Source of the DNA: Fragilaria crotonensis
Lineage: Eukaryota; Bacillariophyta; Fragilariophyceae; Fragilariales; Fragilariaceae
Direction: 5' to 3'
DNA length: 22,923 bases
NCBI GenBank assembly: GCA_022925895.1
Contig: JAKSYS010000811.1
Location: 1 to 22,923, forward strand
This document shows, one piece after another, positions 1 through 10,222 of the stretch (the first letter of the stretch is position 1; each line of letters starts with the position of its first letter). The translations under genes were made by a program, and so were the position numbers. The notes under the pieces are model-generated. The model made no database searches. It was not told the DNA's origin and saw nothing but the letters and a program-made list of their open reading frames with translations.

Positions 1-77
1 AATACTACTTGTAGCTAGAGAGTAGAGAGTGAAGGTTCATGCATCTATCGAGTTCCTGGTTGAAACTTGACATTACA

Positions 78-341
78 GTACTGTTCTACGCCGAGTATTA
101 TACATTCGACACTATACGGCCACATTCCTGCACTGGTTTGCGCCGTGTACGCACGTACTCCAGTACTCCACTACGACTGTTCTGTGTTCCGCGTACTTCA
201 GTACTGAGTACTGTAGAACCCTGCACGCCTACAGATGAACAATGGCGAACAATCGTGAGCCTGATGCCTGATGTAACGGCACGATTCACACCTGGTACGA
301 ACCACGTAGTACCAGTACCATGAATGACAACACGACCGTAC
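78..341. repeat. GTAC-rich intergenic block
   Basis: This stretch holds eleven GTAC tetramers in about 265 bases, for example at 147, 155, 163, 193, 201, 208, 295, 309, 315 and 338. Many are embedded in AGTACT or GGTACC palindromes. Chance expectation is about one per 256 bases. No coding frame here looks real on either strand. The role is unknown. Similar patches recur in the other intergenic regions of the window. Confidence 0.6.
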
Positions 342-568
342 ATGGCAGATGCTCCACGACAAACGAATGTGACGCAAGCAAAATATTAGCCTAATTAAAT
401 CCCTTTCTGATGACGTCGATCTTACGCAGTCGAGGGGTAATCATCGGATGGCGCACACGCAAAACTGCCGTACGAGTACTTCCGACTTCCCAGGAATGTT
501 CACGTACTTCAACCACTTCCCATCACATAAAATATAAACACATCTTAGTGAAAACATCGTTGTCACGC

Positions 569-606
569 CATCACCTATCACCCTATCACCTATCACTGCA
601 CATCAC
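569..606 (+). repeat. Short degenerate CTATCACC tandem repeat
   Basis: The motif CTATCACC/CTATCAC is iterated about four times just upstream of the lumen-protein start codon at 644. It is probably 5' leader or promoter-proximal microsatellite sequence. No function can be read from it. Confidence 0.5.
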
Positions 607-643
607 AATTCACAACAACCACACCGTCACGAACACTTTCACG

Positions 644-1091
644 ATGCGAAGCCACTCCTCTTCCAAGCCCTTGGTCTGTCGTCTGTGGCAAATAACCCAG
701 ATGTCTTCAGCAATATCGTGTCTCACTCACCTGCAACCAATCGAGTGACGTTTGTACCACCTCTGGTGAGCATGAGGCGGCCCATGGTCGCCGTAGAATG
801 CTGGAAAGCATACTTTTCGGCGTTTCAGTCACAGGTGTTGCTGGCTCTGCCGCTAGTGCTCTCGATATGGACGCCTTTGCCGCGTCTACACTTGAGAATG
901 ATCAAAAGAATTGTGACCCCAAAAAAGACCCCAAATGCATACCGAAGATATCGGCCGATCAAGCACTCTGTACCTATGGCCAAAGTGGAGCGGCGAGAGG
1001 GGAGGCTTGTAAACGAGTAAAGGCAGCAGGGGGTTCATTACCATCAGCTGCTTCTCAAGGCAGGTCTCTTGGAGGAGCATATGCAATGTAG
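644..1091 (+). CDS. Small thylakoid-lumen precursor protein, function unknown
   Basis: The convincing part is the C-terminal frame ending in TAG at 1089-1091. It has a run of arginines (RRRML, about 789-803), a hydrophobic stretch and an Ala-Ser-Ala cleavage site. This is the layout of a twin-arginine thylakoid-transfer signal. The mature domain of about 75 residues has four cysteines spaced C-x7-C-x10-C-x12-C and ends GGAYAM. Reading back to the ATG at 644 needs two single-base additions, for example at AA (649-650) and at CCC (781-783). With these the precursor would be about 149 residues, with an N-terminal segment resembling an ER signal (LLFQALGLSS) followed by a transit peptide. That bipartite form is expected for proteins of a secondary plastid. 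Alternatively the 5' part contains an intron I could not place. I do not recognise the function. The similarity to diatom lumen proteins is from memory only. Confidence 0.6.
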
Positions 1092-1340
1092 GGCGCTCTC
1101 TGCATCTCCTGTCTCTGTGCGCGTCGTGGGAAACAATTTAGAAAATAACTTCAACATAGGAAGTCGAGTGCATTTCGCAACTAGTGTCGATGCCTGCAAT
1201 GTTTGCTTTCGATTGTCACAAGCGCATCTGCACTGTTTCATACTTCATAGTGCCGTTTGCGCCTCAAAAAGGTGGTCGACCTAGAGCACAGCTTCTATTG
1301 CACGCACAGTGAGTGAACACGACTTCATTGGGAAATTAAA

Positions 1341-4157
1341 TTAGCTACCTTTGCTGCGGCTTTCCTGCTTGGCTAGCCGCTTATCTCGTTTCGTCGGATG
1401 CGGCATTGATGATGGCGTTATGAGACCATGAATACCTGTCGTCCTTGAGAAAGCTTTTCGAATTGCCCGAAACGGAACCTTGCGACGCGGATTCTTCGGT
1501 GGCAAAGCCTTAGCACGTCGCGCATCCACATTAAGAGTGGCCTGACTCGGCATTTGGTGCGTGGCGTCGTCATTAGGAAGTTCGGGAACAACCGCAGAAT
1601 CCTGAGTTTCAGTGAGAGCTTCTGATGACAATGTGCCGGTTTCGGAACGTTGAAAGTCGAACTCAGAAATACCCTCGGAAGCGCTGACATCGTCGTAATT
1701 GTGGAGACTTTGTCCGACAGATGTTTCGAGAGAAAGATTTTCGACAGCATCTGAATCCAAAGGCCTATCTAGAGGGTCCTGCTCACCCACTTGTTGATCA
1801 TCGCAAGATTGAAGGACGTCTTCATCCTCCGATGTATCAGGAGGTGTCGCGTCTGGGCCATACGATGCCGAAGAATCCTGCCCATCCCACCGTTGAACAT
1901 CGTCCCCCTCGTCGAGGATTTCTTCTTCCACTTGACGTGGAAGTGGGTCTTCTACGTCATCAGTGGGATCCTGAGCACCCCAACGTTGCCCAGGATGACC
2001 TGGTTCGTCCAGGACTCGCGAATCATAGATTGGTTCAGTACTATCCAGATCATTTCCAACCGACCACTCGTGTTGCGATAACTCTAGCTCGGAGTCTGGA
2101 GGACGCTGTCCATCAAAAGATTCGGAGGAATCAACTTCCAATCTTTCATTTGGTTGTGGCGAAAAGTCTTCCTCCACGTCGAATATCAAGCTATCTTCTG
2201 AATTGGCTGGTGGAGGCGGTGGTGGTGGAGGCGGCGGTATATCGTCCTGAACATGATGAAGCTCCTTGGTTTGTTCGTCGTCGGCACTTTCCTCTTGGAG
2301 CAACGGCTCAATCTCATGTGCTCGAACTTGCTGTTGCCTGATGTTTTCCAGTAGCTTTGTGTTCTCTTCTAACGCTCTAGATAGCTCTTTTCCTTGTTCT
2401 TCACTTTGCCGAAGCTCGCTGGACTGGTTCTCGACGATGCTTTCGAGATCCGCAACTTTAGTCTCCCAAACTGAAACGTACTTCGCAAGACTGTCGACAT
2501 CGATTTCAAGAGACGATATGGTGTCTCGAAGCCTGCTTCCTCCGCTACAAGGCTGCTCTTCTCTCTTTCGCAGGGCCGCATTTTCCCTCTGTAGTTCAGC
2601 CCGCTCGTCGACAAGATCTGCCAAGAGACTCTTCAATTCATCGTGATCGGTGTCATAAGAGCTCATTTTCTCTCGCAGCTCGTTACACTCTTTTTCTAGC
2701 AATGACGCACGCTCTTCGATCTCCTTGCACTTCTCCTCTCGAAGGTCAATGTCTCGTCTCGCCAATGCAAAGGTAGCCAATCGTTCCTGCTTGTCAACGT
2801 AACTTCCAATTACTGTCATGTTCGACTCGCTAGAGTTAATAGATGCCTGCTTCTGGGAGATGATGTCTTCCAAAAGCGAAACCTCGGCTTTATGTTCCGC
2901 GAGAACACTGGTCAGTTCAGAATTCAGTCGTTCCACCTCTGCGCGAGCGGTCTTCAAATCGTCAATAACTTTTTGAGTCTTTGGTCCCTCCTCTTTCATT
3001 TCCTTTTGGAGCTGTTTTAGGGCTGCTTTCAAGACCAGCTTATCCTCTTCAAAGACAGCGACACGATTATTCAACTCATCAATCAACATATCTCTGGAGT
3101 GGACCATTTCTGAAATTGCGGAGTTGTTTTGCTGCAAGATGGATAACGCATTATCCAGCTCGTTTACTGAATCTCTTTCTGCTTGCAGAGCACGCAGCAG
3201 TGTAGATCTCGCGAACTCCTGTGCACTCTATGGTTGGTTTAGGCAAAATGGGTGGCAAGGGATGGCGGAGCCTAGACACCGGTGGACAACTTACCTGCAA
3301 CTTGTCCTCGTCTTCCTCTTCCCGTGAATTTATCCCAAATAGCCAAGCAAAGAAGCCTCGTTTCTTCTTTCTACTATTCCTTTCCACAAGGTAGCGATCT
3401 CGTTCGCTATCTAATCTAGCACTCTCGATCATCGTCGCGAGATCCTCGACTTTCGATTACGTTCTTTGAGCTCGTCTTTCATCTTTTCCATTCGAGCTGC
3501 GTCCTTCTCATTCTGCAAAGTAAGATTTCGACATTTGTTTGTCCATTCCTCAATTTCATCTTGCAAGAGTGCCACTGTTCGTCCGAGTTCAGTACAGTTC
3601 GCCTGGTATTCGAGCACAGAGTTCCGTTCGGCCGCAGCAGCGGCCTCAGCTTCCATGACACGTTCCGTGAGAACATCCAACTGGCGCATATGTAAATCAT
3701 CGCGTTGCCAGTATGCCGCGAGTAATGTTGTTGCATTTTCAAGTTCCGTCAGGAGGCCGCTTCGCGGACTAGGAAATCTTCCAGATCTGCGTTGTGCATG
3801 TTGTTGTTCATGTTCGAATGTTGCTGCCATTGGTTCTGTTGATGCTGACTCAATCTGGCGGAGGCCCGATCCATCCTGGAGGAGGCGGGTGTCCTCCGTG
3901 TGGTTCAAACGGTTCGGGAGCCCAAAACTGAGGAGGGCGTTCTGGAAACGGGACTTGTCCCCTTTCGGATGCTGATGTTCGTGTACGATGATGTCCTCAG
4001 GTGGCGGTGGCGGTGGCGGAGGCCGATCCCCGATCGTGCTGATCATTTGGCGAACCCGATGATCCTGGGATCGTCTCTTCTCTTCGTCGTTGTTTCCCTG
4101 CCAAAGGGAAGAATTGTTGCTGTGGGGAGCCTTCTCGTTGCCACAAGAGTGAAACAT
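1341..4157 (-). CDS. Large coiled-coil protein with poly-proline tracts, function unknown
   Basis: This minus-strand gene encodes about 910 residues in two clear exons (4157-3295 and 3218-1341). The first in-frame ATG is at 4157; the frame stays open further upstream without an ATG, so a 5' exon is possible. In order: a Pro8 tract (DRPPPP...), an acidic and Arg-rich linker, long heptad-type coiled coils (about 3750-3450 and 3218-2260), a basic hydrophobic motif RKKKRGFFAWLFG, a second Pro10 tract near 2225, an acidic region with degenerate repeats around QRW-x2-QD, and a basic tail with PFRAIRKAFSRTTGIHG. One base appears to be missing near 3451-3453 (AAA read as AAAA restores the frame); otherwise exon 1 stops at 3429. 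The heptads suggest a filamentous or scaffold protein, and the proline tracts could bind profilin, WW or SH3 partners. No catalytic domain is visible. The next gene diverges from it across about 530 bases. Confidence 0.75.
3219..3294 (-). other. 76 nt intron in the coiled-coil gene
   Basis: The donor GTAAGT follows a CAG that ends at 3295, and the acceptor CACAG precedes 3218. The intron is phase 0. Removing it joins two open coiled-coil frames exactly, and both flanks have typical heptad composition. Confidence 0.85.
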
Positions 4158-4689
4158 AACAACAACAAGGAAACTACCTTCCCGAGCCTTGCCCACATGA
4201 CAACTGGTCAGTCTACGTCTATGGTACACAAATCTGGTCTCCAGCTCTGATGGCAACGATAGTCAATCTATCGTACGCAATGGTATGGGTATTGTGTCGT
4301 CATCAATGATCAACAGCAATTAAGTGCAACAGCACTCCCGTGCACACAAGTAGACTACTAGTATTCAGAGTTGTATTCAGAATGGTTGGATATGTCGCGC
4401 AAGTGATGCAAAAATTGTAACTTCCACGTGACACGTTGGAGTACTCGTCAGTACGTCCGTCACAACTCAACAGCTCATTTTTATGAAGGCTGGAATACCA
4501 GGCACTTGTACCAGGTACATACTACCTGGTAGTAGAGTGTTGGGCGCTGGTACCGGTATCTGGTTGGATGCTTTGGATAGGACGATACGACTCCAGAAGT
4601 GCACGACACATGCTCCTCGACCGCCTCACCTAACAGATGACAATGTCATTATTGCCAAAGTACGGAGACTATAAAGCTTGTATTTCTCA
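4158..4689. other. Divergent intergenic region
   Basis: This region lies between two genes transcribed away from each other and so probably carries both promoters. It contains a G-box type CACGTG at 4425-4430 and a GTAC cluster at about 4507-4555 (TTGTACCAGGTAC, GGTACC). No coding signal is seen apart from the possible upstream extension of the coiled-coil gene to about 4256. Confidence 0.5.
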
Positions 4690-5377
4690 ATGGCGAATAT
4701 GTATGGATACAACGACTACAATGGGCCTCTGACAAATGTGGACAAGAATTCCTCTGGTGACGACCTGCCGGACGATGATGACGTCGACGACGACGACAAT
4801 CCGCTGCGAGTCGGGCAGTGGATGGAGGGCGATTCTCTAGCTCCACCTTGTGGAACATCCATACCGACAATTCATGCACTTCTCGAGTTTGCGTCGGTTT
4901 CCGAGACGGATGTGCTTTACGATTTGGGTTGTGGCGACGGTCGCGTTTGTCTAGAGGCGCTCGTCCATGGGAGGGCGCAATACTGCGTTGGAGTTGAAGT
5001 CGAACAAGACTTGATGGAACGTTTTCAACATTTGATTGGAACTGTCAGAGACCACAAAGCAAAATACGTGCAGTTCATGCAGATTTGCGAGATGTGTTGA
5101 ATCACTTGGTGGCACAGGCAGAGTCGAATGATGGGACAGCCGATGTTGACAAACGGTTCATGGGCCTGCCCATGCCAACTGTCCTAGTCCTATACCTATT
5201 GCCCGAGTCTGTTCGAGAATGGAACCTGACCTCCTTAAGCTGATAAATCGCGTGGATAATTTCCGCATCATTTGCAATACATGGGGATTGGAAACGGTCG
5301 ATCCGATCAAGGTCCTGGAGGTGAAAGAACCCGACTCAGCTGCGTCAACCGTATTCCGAATGTACAGTAGGAATTGA
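4690..5377 (+). CDS. Class I SAM-dependent methyltransferase
   Basis: The predicted protein has about 229 residues. After an acidic N-terminus (LPDDDDVDDDD) comes a segment like PP-x-GTSIPTIHALLEFA, which in this family precedes motif I. Motif I is DLGCGDGRVCLEA (SAM-binding glycine loop, near 4921). It is followed by GVEVEQDLMERF (acidic motif II), then HADLRDVL, and a late strand VLVLYLLPESVRE. This order matches the Rossmann methyltransferases related to bacterial orphan enzymes and to FAM173/ATPSCKMT-type protein-lysine methyltransferases; the substrate here is not known. The reading frame changes twice. One base is missing near 5074-5076 (TT to TTT gives VQFHADL) and one near 5218-5219 (AA to AAA gives REMEPDLL). 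As written, the first frame ends at 5100. Motifs on both sides of each break are well kept, which favours sequence errors over old decay. Confidence 0.7.
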
Positions 5378-6320
5378 TGCCTTTGGAAGTGCCACTGAAC
5401 CCACCATCGATTGGGGGGCAACATCAGATTCAAACATTGACTTGCAATGATGCGAGTGCAAATCTGGAGACTGTTTGATTTCGCTCATGGCATCGATACA
5501 ACTGACTTTCGTCATCGACGTGACGCTTTGGCATGCATCCGGTCCACGATATCCTTAATATCATCCCGAGTTTCGTGCGCGATGTTTTGAGATCAACTCG
5601 ATGCCCTGCACGAGAAATGTGATGCCTCTACTGTGACGATTAGCCTCTCTACCCAAAATGATAGGTAGAATATGTAAATGATTCAATGACCTCGAGATTT
5701 CCTCCGATGGAGAGAGAACCTTCACGTTTTTCGTAAACTAGCATTGTGAGCAACATCACTACATTCTAATGGGATCCGCGGTTTGATTCGGGAACTTCCG
5801 TCGTGGAGACGCTCGCCTACATAGCTTCTACAATAGCTACACAACGGTACTACAGTACTTGTACCAGATACAGAAGTAGAATCTGGGTATCTGCGTACGG
5901 GAGTACGCTTCACCGTACATGGTGGTACTGCACGGAAAGACTGGTCGAGCAGTTATGTCTTATGTCTCGATCTGGTTTTTGTGACGGCAGTGATCATTGA
6001 TATCACACGCAGCAATTGGTACAGAACGTACCTGGGGCTTTGGGGCAGTTGGTGTCATGGCGCAGTGGGATCCAAATTCTTTGATTGGGAGTTGAAGTGT
6101 TCGCTTCGCCTCTTGACAAGGTGTCAAGTGACATCAAAACTCTGAGCCACAGAAAAAGAACAAGGATCTCGGGAGCTGGGACTGCGGTTCGACCGGGGCA
6201 GCAATTTCTTGGTCCGATGACTCGAAATCGCCTCAATTGATTTCCAAATTTTCATACACGCACACCCCAAAGTTATTCAGCCAACGCAGCGATCGTGAAC
6301 AACATCGAGTCATCTCAACA
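5378..6320. other. Gene-free stretch
   Basis: No reading frame here has convincing protein character on either strand. The one structured part is a GTAC cluster at 5847-5928, with seven GTAC tetramers in 82 bases, several inside AGTACT or GTACGGGAGTAC palindromes. The right end probably contains the promoter of the receiver-like gene. Confidence 0.5.
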
Positions 6321-8059
6321 ATGATCGCTGCCTTGGCTTACGGCTCGCGATTTGCGTACAGTACTCCTATTGTTGTTCACATGGAAGCGCCGATGAGAGT
6401 TCCGGCGGGCATTGGTAAGTTTTACTCGAAGCATTCTTGACTTGTTTGGAGTATACAAGAGCCTTGAAATTCATTATGCGGATAAACTGGTGAACCTTGA
6501 AGTGCAAGGCGCGAGTACCGGAGTAGTGGCTAAATCAATGCGAACCATGGGAACGTCCCATGCGAAGCCTGTTCCTCGTGGCCTTGTTCTTTCACCCGCC
6601 ACTCTAAGAAAATCGAGACCTCACATGAACACTTTTTCAGACCTCCCAGAAGAATGCTTTCCAATTCAAAAGAGTAAATTGATGAACACAACAGATCGAC
6701 CTCTACAACCACCCCAACAAGAGCAGCAGTATCGCGATATGACGATGAAGGTGCCGAACCCTGCGAAGCATCGCCGTGTGATTTTTCCTGTCCTCCATCA
6801 TTCGCAGTCTATAATCGAGAAGCAAGAGACCCGCGCCACAGGAAGCAACGAAATCTCTACATGTGTCAAGAAGGTGCCTTCATTGAACTCGTTGAGCGAT
6901 CTCGAAGCAGATTATGACAAGATTCCCTTGTCTCCTCCATTCAAAAAATTGTTCGCAACCCCAAGGATGAACTCGCCCATCTGCGTTAGCTCTGTGAGCC
7001 CCGAGTCTCTCCCTTCGATCCCACCACTGGGTCCAACATCTTCCGAAGTTTGGAGATCGATTCCATTCTCAATGCCTATTCCCCGTTCAAACGTACAGTT
7101 ACACCTCCAATGGAGCCCTTGCACCCTTGGGTAGCCCTTCTTACACCAAACACCAGTTGTCGTCTCATACTCGCTGTCCACCAGCGATTGTCGTCCCTAT
7201 AATCAGTCCCCAACACGGCAGCCTTTCCCATGCACCAACATCGATCCTTCGCAATAAGTCAAATGAGTCTGTGCCATCCATGGTGTCGGCATCAACAAGC
7301 GAGGGATCTTGCGTCGTACGACACGTGCGATTTGACGCTCGCGTTTGTGTCTTTGAGTTCGTCCGGCACCCCCGGGAGCACAAGCTAACATGGTTCTCTC
7401 CGTCGGAGATGGAAAAATTCCGCCGTAGTGCCTTGGAGCTAGTTTGTTCTCAGACCATGGAATTGGTGCCGACCGGTACCGGGAGGCTTGTGCGAACACG
7501 CAACGTGTCCAGGCAGGCCCTCTTTACCAACGCACGACTAACAGCGGATGAAAACGAGGACGAGATTGCCCTGCAGGACTTGACGCGGCATGAACTGAAA
7601 AACATTCTAATTATTGATCCACACGATCTGTGTGCGAGGCTCTTTGCGAAGGCTATTCAACACATGTTACCCTACGCAAACGTCGTCACTGCGAAGTCGA
7701 GCGAAGAAGCTATCAACCGCATCCATCAACTCGATGCTGCGACAAATTTTGATCTCATCTTGGTGGAGGAGCGCCTGAAGCTCATCCCAGACAGTTCCAA
7801 TCACGAAGGCTCTGGGTCGGCGCTTATTCGGCTGCTCCGAGCTGAGTTTACGAGGATGGTACCAGGCAATCGACAGCCTCTCATGATTGGAGTTTCGGCG
7901 CACTTTGGAGCAGACAAAGAGAAGCTGAAAAACAGTGGAGCTTCGTTGTGTTGGCCTAAACCACCACCAGCGCTCGACAAGGTTATGCGTGATAACTTGC
8001 TGAAGCATGTTTTGATACTACGAGGGAAGGAAGAAACTGCCTTGAGATACTTTTTATGA
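6321..8059 (+). CDS. Receiver-like domain protein with Glu at the phospho-acceptor site
   Basis: The protein is predicted at about 540 residues. A short first exon (ATG 6321, or 6381 in the same frame) ends at a GTAAGT donor. The next part is Ser/Pro-rich and looks disordered. A motif follows with VRHVRFDARVCVFEF and TWFSPSEMEKFRR (about 7320-7425), of a type I associate with stramenopile proteins. The C-terminal 120-130 residues fold like a response-regulator receiver. It has the acidic pocket IIDPHD (Asp at 7616), the third strand FDLILVEER where Glu (7766-7768) replaces the phosphorylated Asp, a Ser in place of the conserved Thr (GVSAH), and the conserved Lys (WPKP). The Glu could mimic a permanently phosphorylated state. 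The frame changes twice between about 7025 and 7115. One G added at GGG (7029-7031) and one C at CCC (7116-7118) give a continuous Pro/Ser-rich linker. No DNA-binding domain is seen. Confidence 0.65.
6415..6526 (+). other. Intron near the start of the receiver-like gene (acceptor uncertain)
   Basis: The donor G|GTAAGT at 6415 is strong and phase 1. In-frame acceptors are AG at 6502, 6508, 6523 or 6526, giving 88-112 nt. The sequence alone does not choose between them; 6526 is given as the outer limit. Confidence 0.5.
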
Positions 8060-9116
8060 TGATATATACCTAAGTTTTGATTCCAAATTGTCTGTAACGT
8101 CATACAGACTTGGTGTCCTAACTAGATGGAACGTAATGGCGCCCCTACTAGGATCTACGATTACACCGTTGCTCTTTAATTTGATGCGTTTGTTTGCGTC
8201 CCAATTGATAGGTTCGTCGATGTTCATTTTCATCGAACGATTCGATCTGTTGAGTCGGGAGCTGCATCTTTATCAAAGAGAATTGATGCGAGCGAAGAAC
8301 TTGTTCTTTCGCAACGATGGGAACCGGACAATTCTCCTTGCTGCTGCCACTGCTGGCAGCACCTTCGACCTAATTGGATTTTAGTCTTCGGTTCGCATCC
8401 CCAAGCAGATATTCTCTGTATGACAATTTTGGGCTGGGTGTTCTCAGTTTTCGCTTGTCACGTTCCAAGGTCCAAGTCCCGGATTGTAGCACTGGCATGT
8501 GTGAACTGTGTATGAACTACAAGTATGTACCAGCATGTACTTGTACCTGTACCACCATCACGTTTCGTGCACGGATGGTGTGCATGTACACAATGGTACT
8601 CCAGTACAAGTACCATATATTGAAAAGATAACAATATATCGTATTTCACGGTGTTTCTGTAACCACCCTTGAATGCCCATGCAGGTAGATAACAGAAAGG
8701 ACGGGGAATTGAACAAAAACCTTTCCAACCACAATGTGGCAATGAAGTGAGATGACAAGCAATATGAGAGTTTATGACTTAACAATTGAGCACCTTTTCT
8801 TTTCAAAATTACTATAACACCAATTGTGTGTATTGTTATTCCTTCAAAACAAATTCTAGTAGTATTGCAAAAACAATTCTGCTCTGGAATCTGTAACTGC
8901 AACAACTGAGGGAATTTAAATGTCCCAAACTCCTGAGTCCTGGAGTACATGTCAAAATGTGTTGCAGGATGAGGTATGATGTATGATAGTATGATGTATG
9001 ATATGCTGAGCTATGAGCTACACTGTACTTGTACCTGGTACCTGGTACCAGGTACGCATGCATACATGTGTGCATATGTGAGGTATGAATGTAGGAGAGT
9101 ATGAGCAACCTGGTAC
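8060..9116. other. Gene-free, AT-rich region with GTAC clusters
   Basis: I see no gene here. An open frame at 8088-8384 lacks recognisable features. GTAC clusters lie at about 8526-8612 and 9024-9055; the second has five GTAC tetramers in about 33 bases. A TATGATG-type microsatellite covers about 8969-9006. Confidence 0.45.
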
Positions 9117-9809
9117 CACATAAAATGGCTTTGACCGATAAATTGGCTTTGAACCAATCTCTTGTGAAATTCAAGGAACTTTACACAAAAACAATCCATT
9201 TTCCATAATTTCACACCGTGACCTATTGTAAAGCTCTTCTTAGTTAACCAATAGAGATATGTTCTGCTGATAGAAAAGCATTTTAAATGCTCAATTCTCT
9301 AAAAAACGCATACTGTAGAAGAGACGTCAAAACATTGTTGCAAGACCATTTTCACATGTCGAGGATGCCCTCCCAATTTCTACAAGCTACAGTTCTGTAT
9401 ATTTTCATACGTTTGAGAGAATTCCACTTGGCATTTGTTCTACACTGTGTGGTACAAACAGCTCGTACAAAACCCTGTACCAATATGAATTTCGATTGAC
9501 GATTCACTCATCAACTCTTGTGAAAAACATTAAGAACGGTGTAAAAAATATAATCTATATATGTATTTATATTTATACACGACTTTGAACCAGTAAATGA
9601 AAAACGAAGACTTGTATATCATCAATATGCAATTCGGATCTTGCTCCAGTACTTTGATCATTCCTCATTGCTGTTGACAAGCAGATGAAGGATCAATGAT
9701 ATAAGAACTGGTCGTTGAACATTTATGTTTCTACGGAGATATAGTAATTTAACTAGAGTAGTAATTTAAAACTCTTGTGAAACTATTGGCTCCAAGCCAT
9801 TTTTATGTG
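9117..9809. mobile_element. 693 bp MITE-like element with terminal inverted repeats
   Basis: The left end reads CACATAAAATGGCTTTGA from 9117. The right end, reverse-complemented from 9809, reads CACATAAAAATGGCTTGGA. These match except for one extra A and one substitution. Both ends abut GTAC (9113-9116 and 9810-9813), which could be a 4 bp target duplication or an extra palindromic tip of the TIR. Inside are three same-strand copies of CTCTTGTGAAA (9159, 9515, 9772) and two near copies of TTGGCTTTGAACC-like sequence close to the left end. The interior is AT-rich and has no transposase-like frame. This is the layout of a non-autonomous DNA transposon. Confidence 0.55.
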
Positions 9810-10222
9810 GTACTTGCGGGAGTACCATAGTACATTCGACTCCGAGAGCATATTTGATATATATCGTACGACCTCAACGAATAAAAGACGGAAAATGCTA
9901 TTTTTTCCAAAATGCGTACACAACTTAATGTTCCAATACTCCAATACTGGACTTGACATACGGGTGCGTCTGTCGCTTGTGTACTCGGAAGTCGTTTATT
10001 CAAGGATTTGCCTGGAACCATCATGTGCGACTCGTACTCGGAGTACCTGGTACCTAGTACAGTACTATTGATTCTACCTTTGATTTGAGTTCTCATATGC
10101 AGTTCGCATTGCGAGCGTCGAACTCTGTTTCTTTTAGATCCGCCCAATTATCTTCCGCGTCCATAAAACCATCAATTCCATACAACGAAGGAGAACAGAA
10201 CCAAGGATACACAAAATTCGCG
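9810..10222. other. Intergenic region upstream of the carboxylase gene
   Basis: This region contains further GTAC tetramers (9810-9833 and 10034-10062, including GTACCTGGTACC). From 10097 it is open in the frame of the carboxylase presequence, so an upstream start at ATG 10097 is possible. Confidence 0.4.

Noticed and set aside
1721-2341. 206-residue plus-strand open frame opposite the coiled-coil gene
   Set aside because: It mirrors the acidic, repetitive minus-strand coding region and has no domain features; the minus-strand frame is spliced and coherent.
3429-3456. Programmed -1 ribosomal frameshift in the coiled-coil gene
   Set aside because: The site (CGAAAGTC) is not a canonical X-XXY-YYZ slippery heptamer, and similar one-base breaks occur in unrelated neighbours, so a sequence error is more likely.
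5070-5085. Tiny GT-AG intron explaining the first frame change in the methyltransferase
   Set aside because: The available GT...AG pairs are only 15-39 nt long, below the 60-110 nt introns seen elsewhere in the window, and they would remove conserved sequence.
8088-8384. 98-residue plus-strand open frame downstream of the receiver gene
   Set aside because: There is no ATG at its start, no recognisable motif and no supporting splice context; it is probably 3' UTR or spacer.
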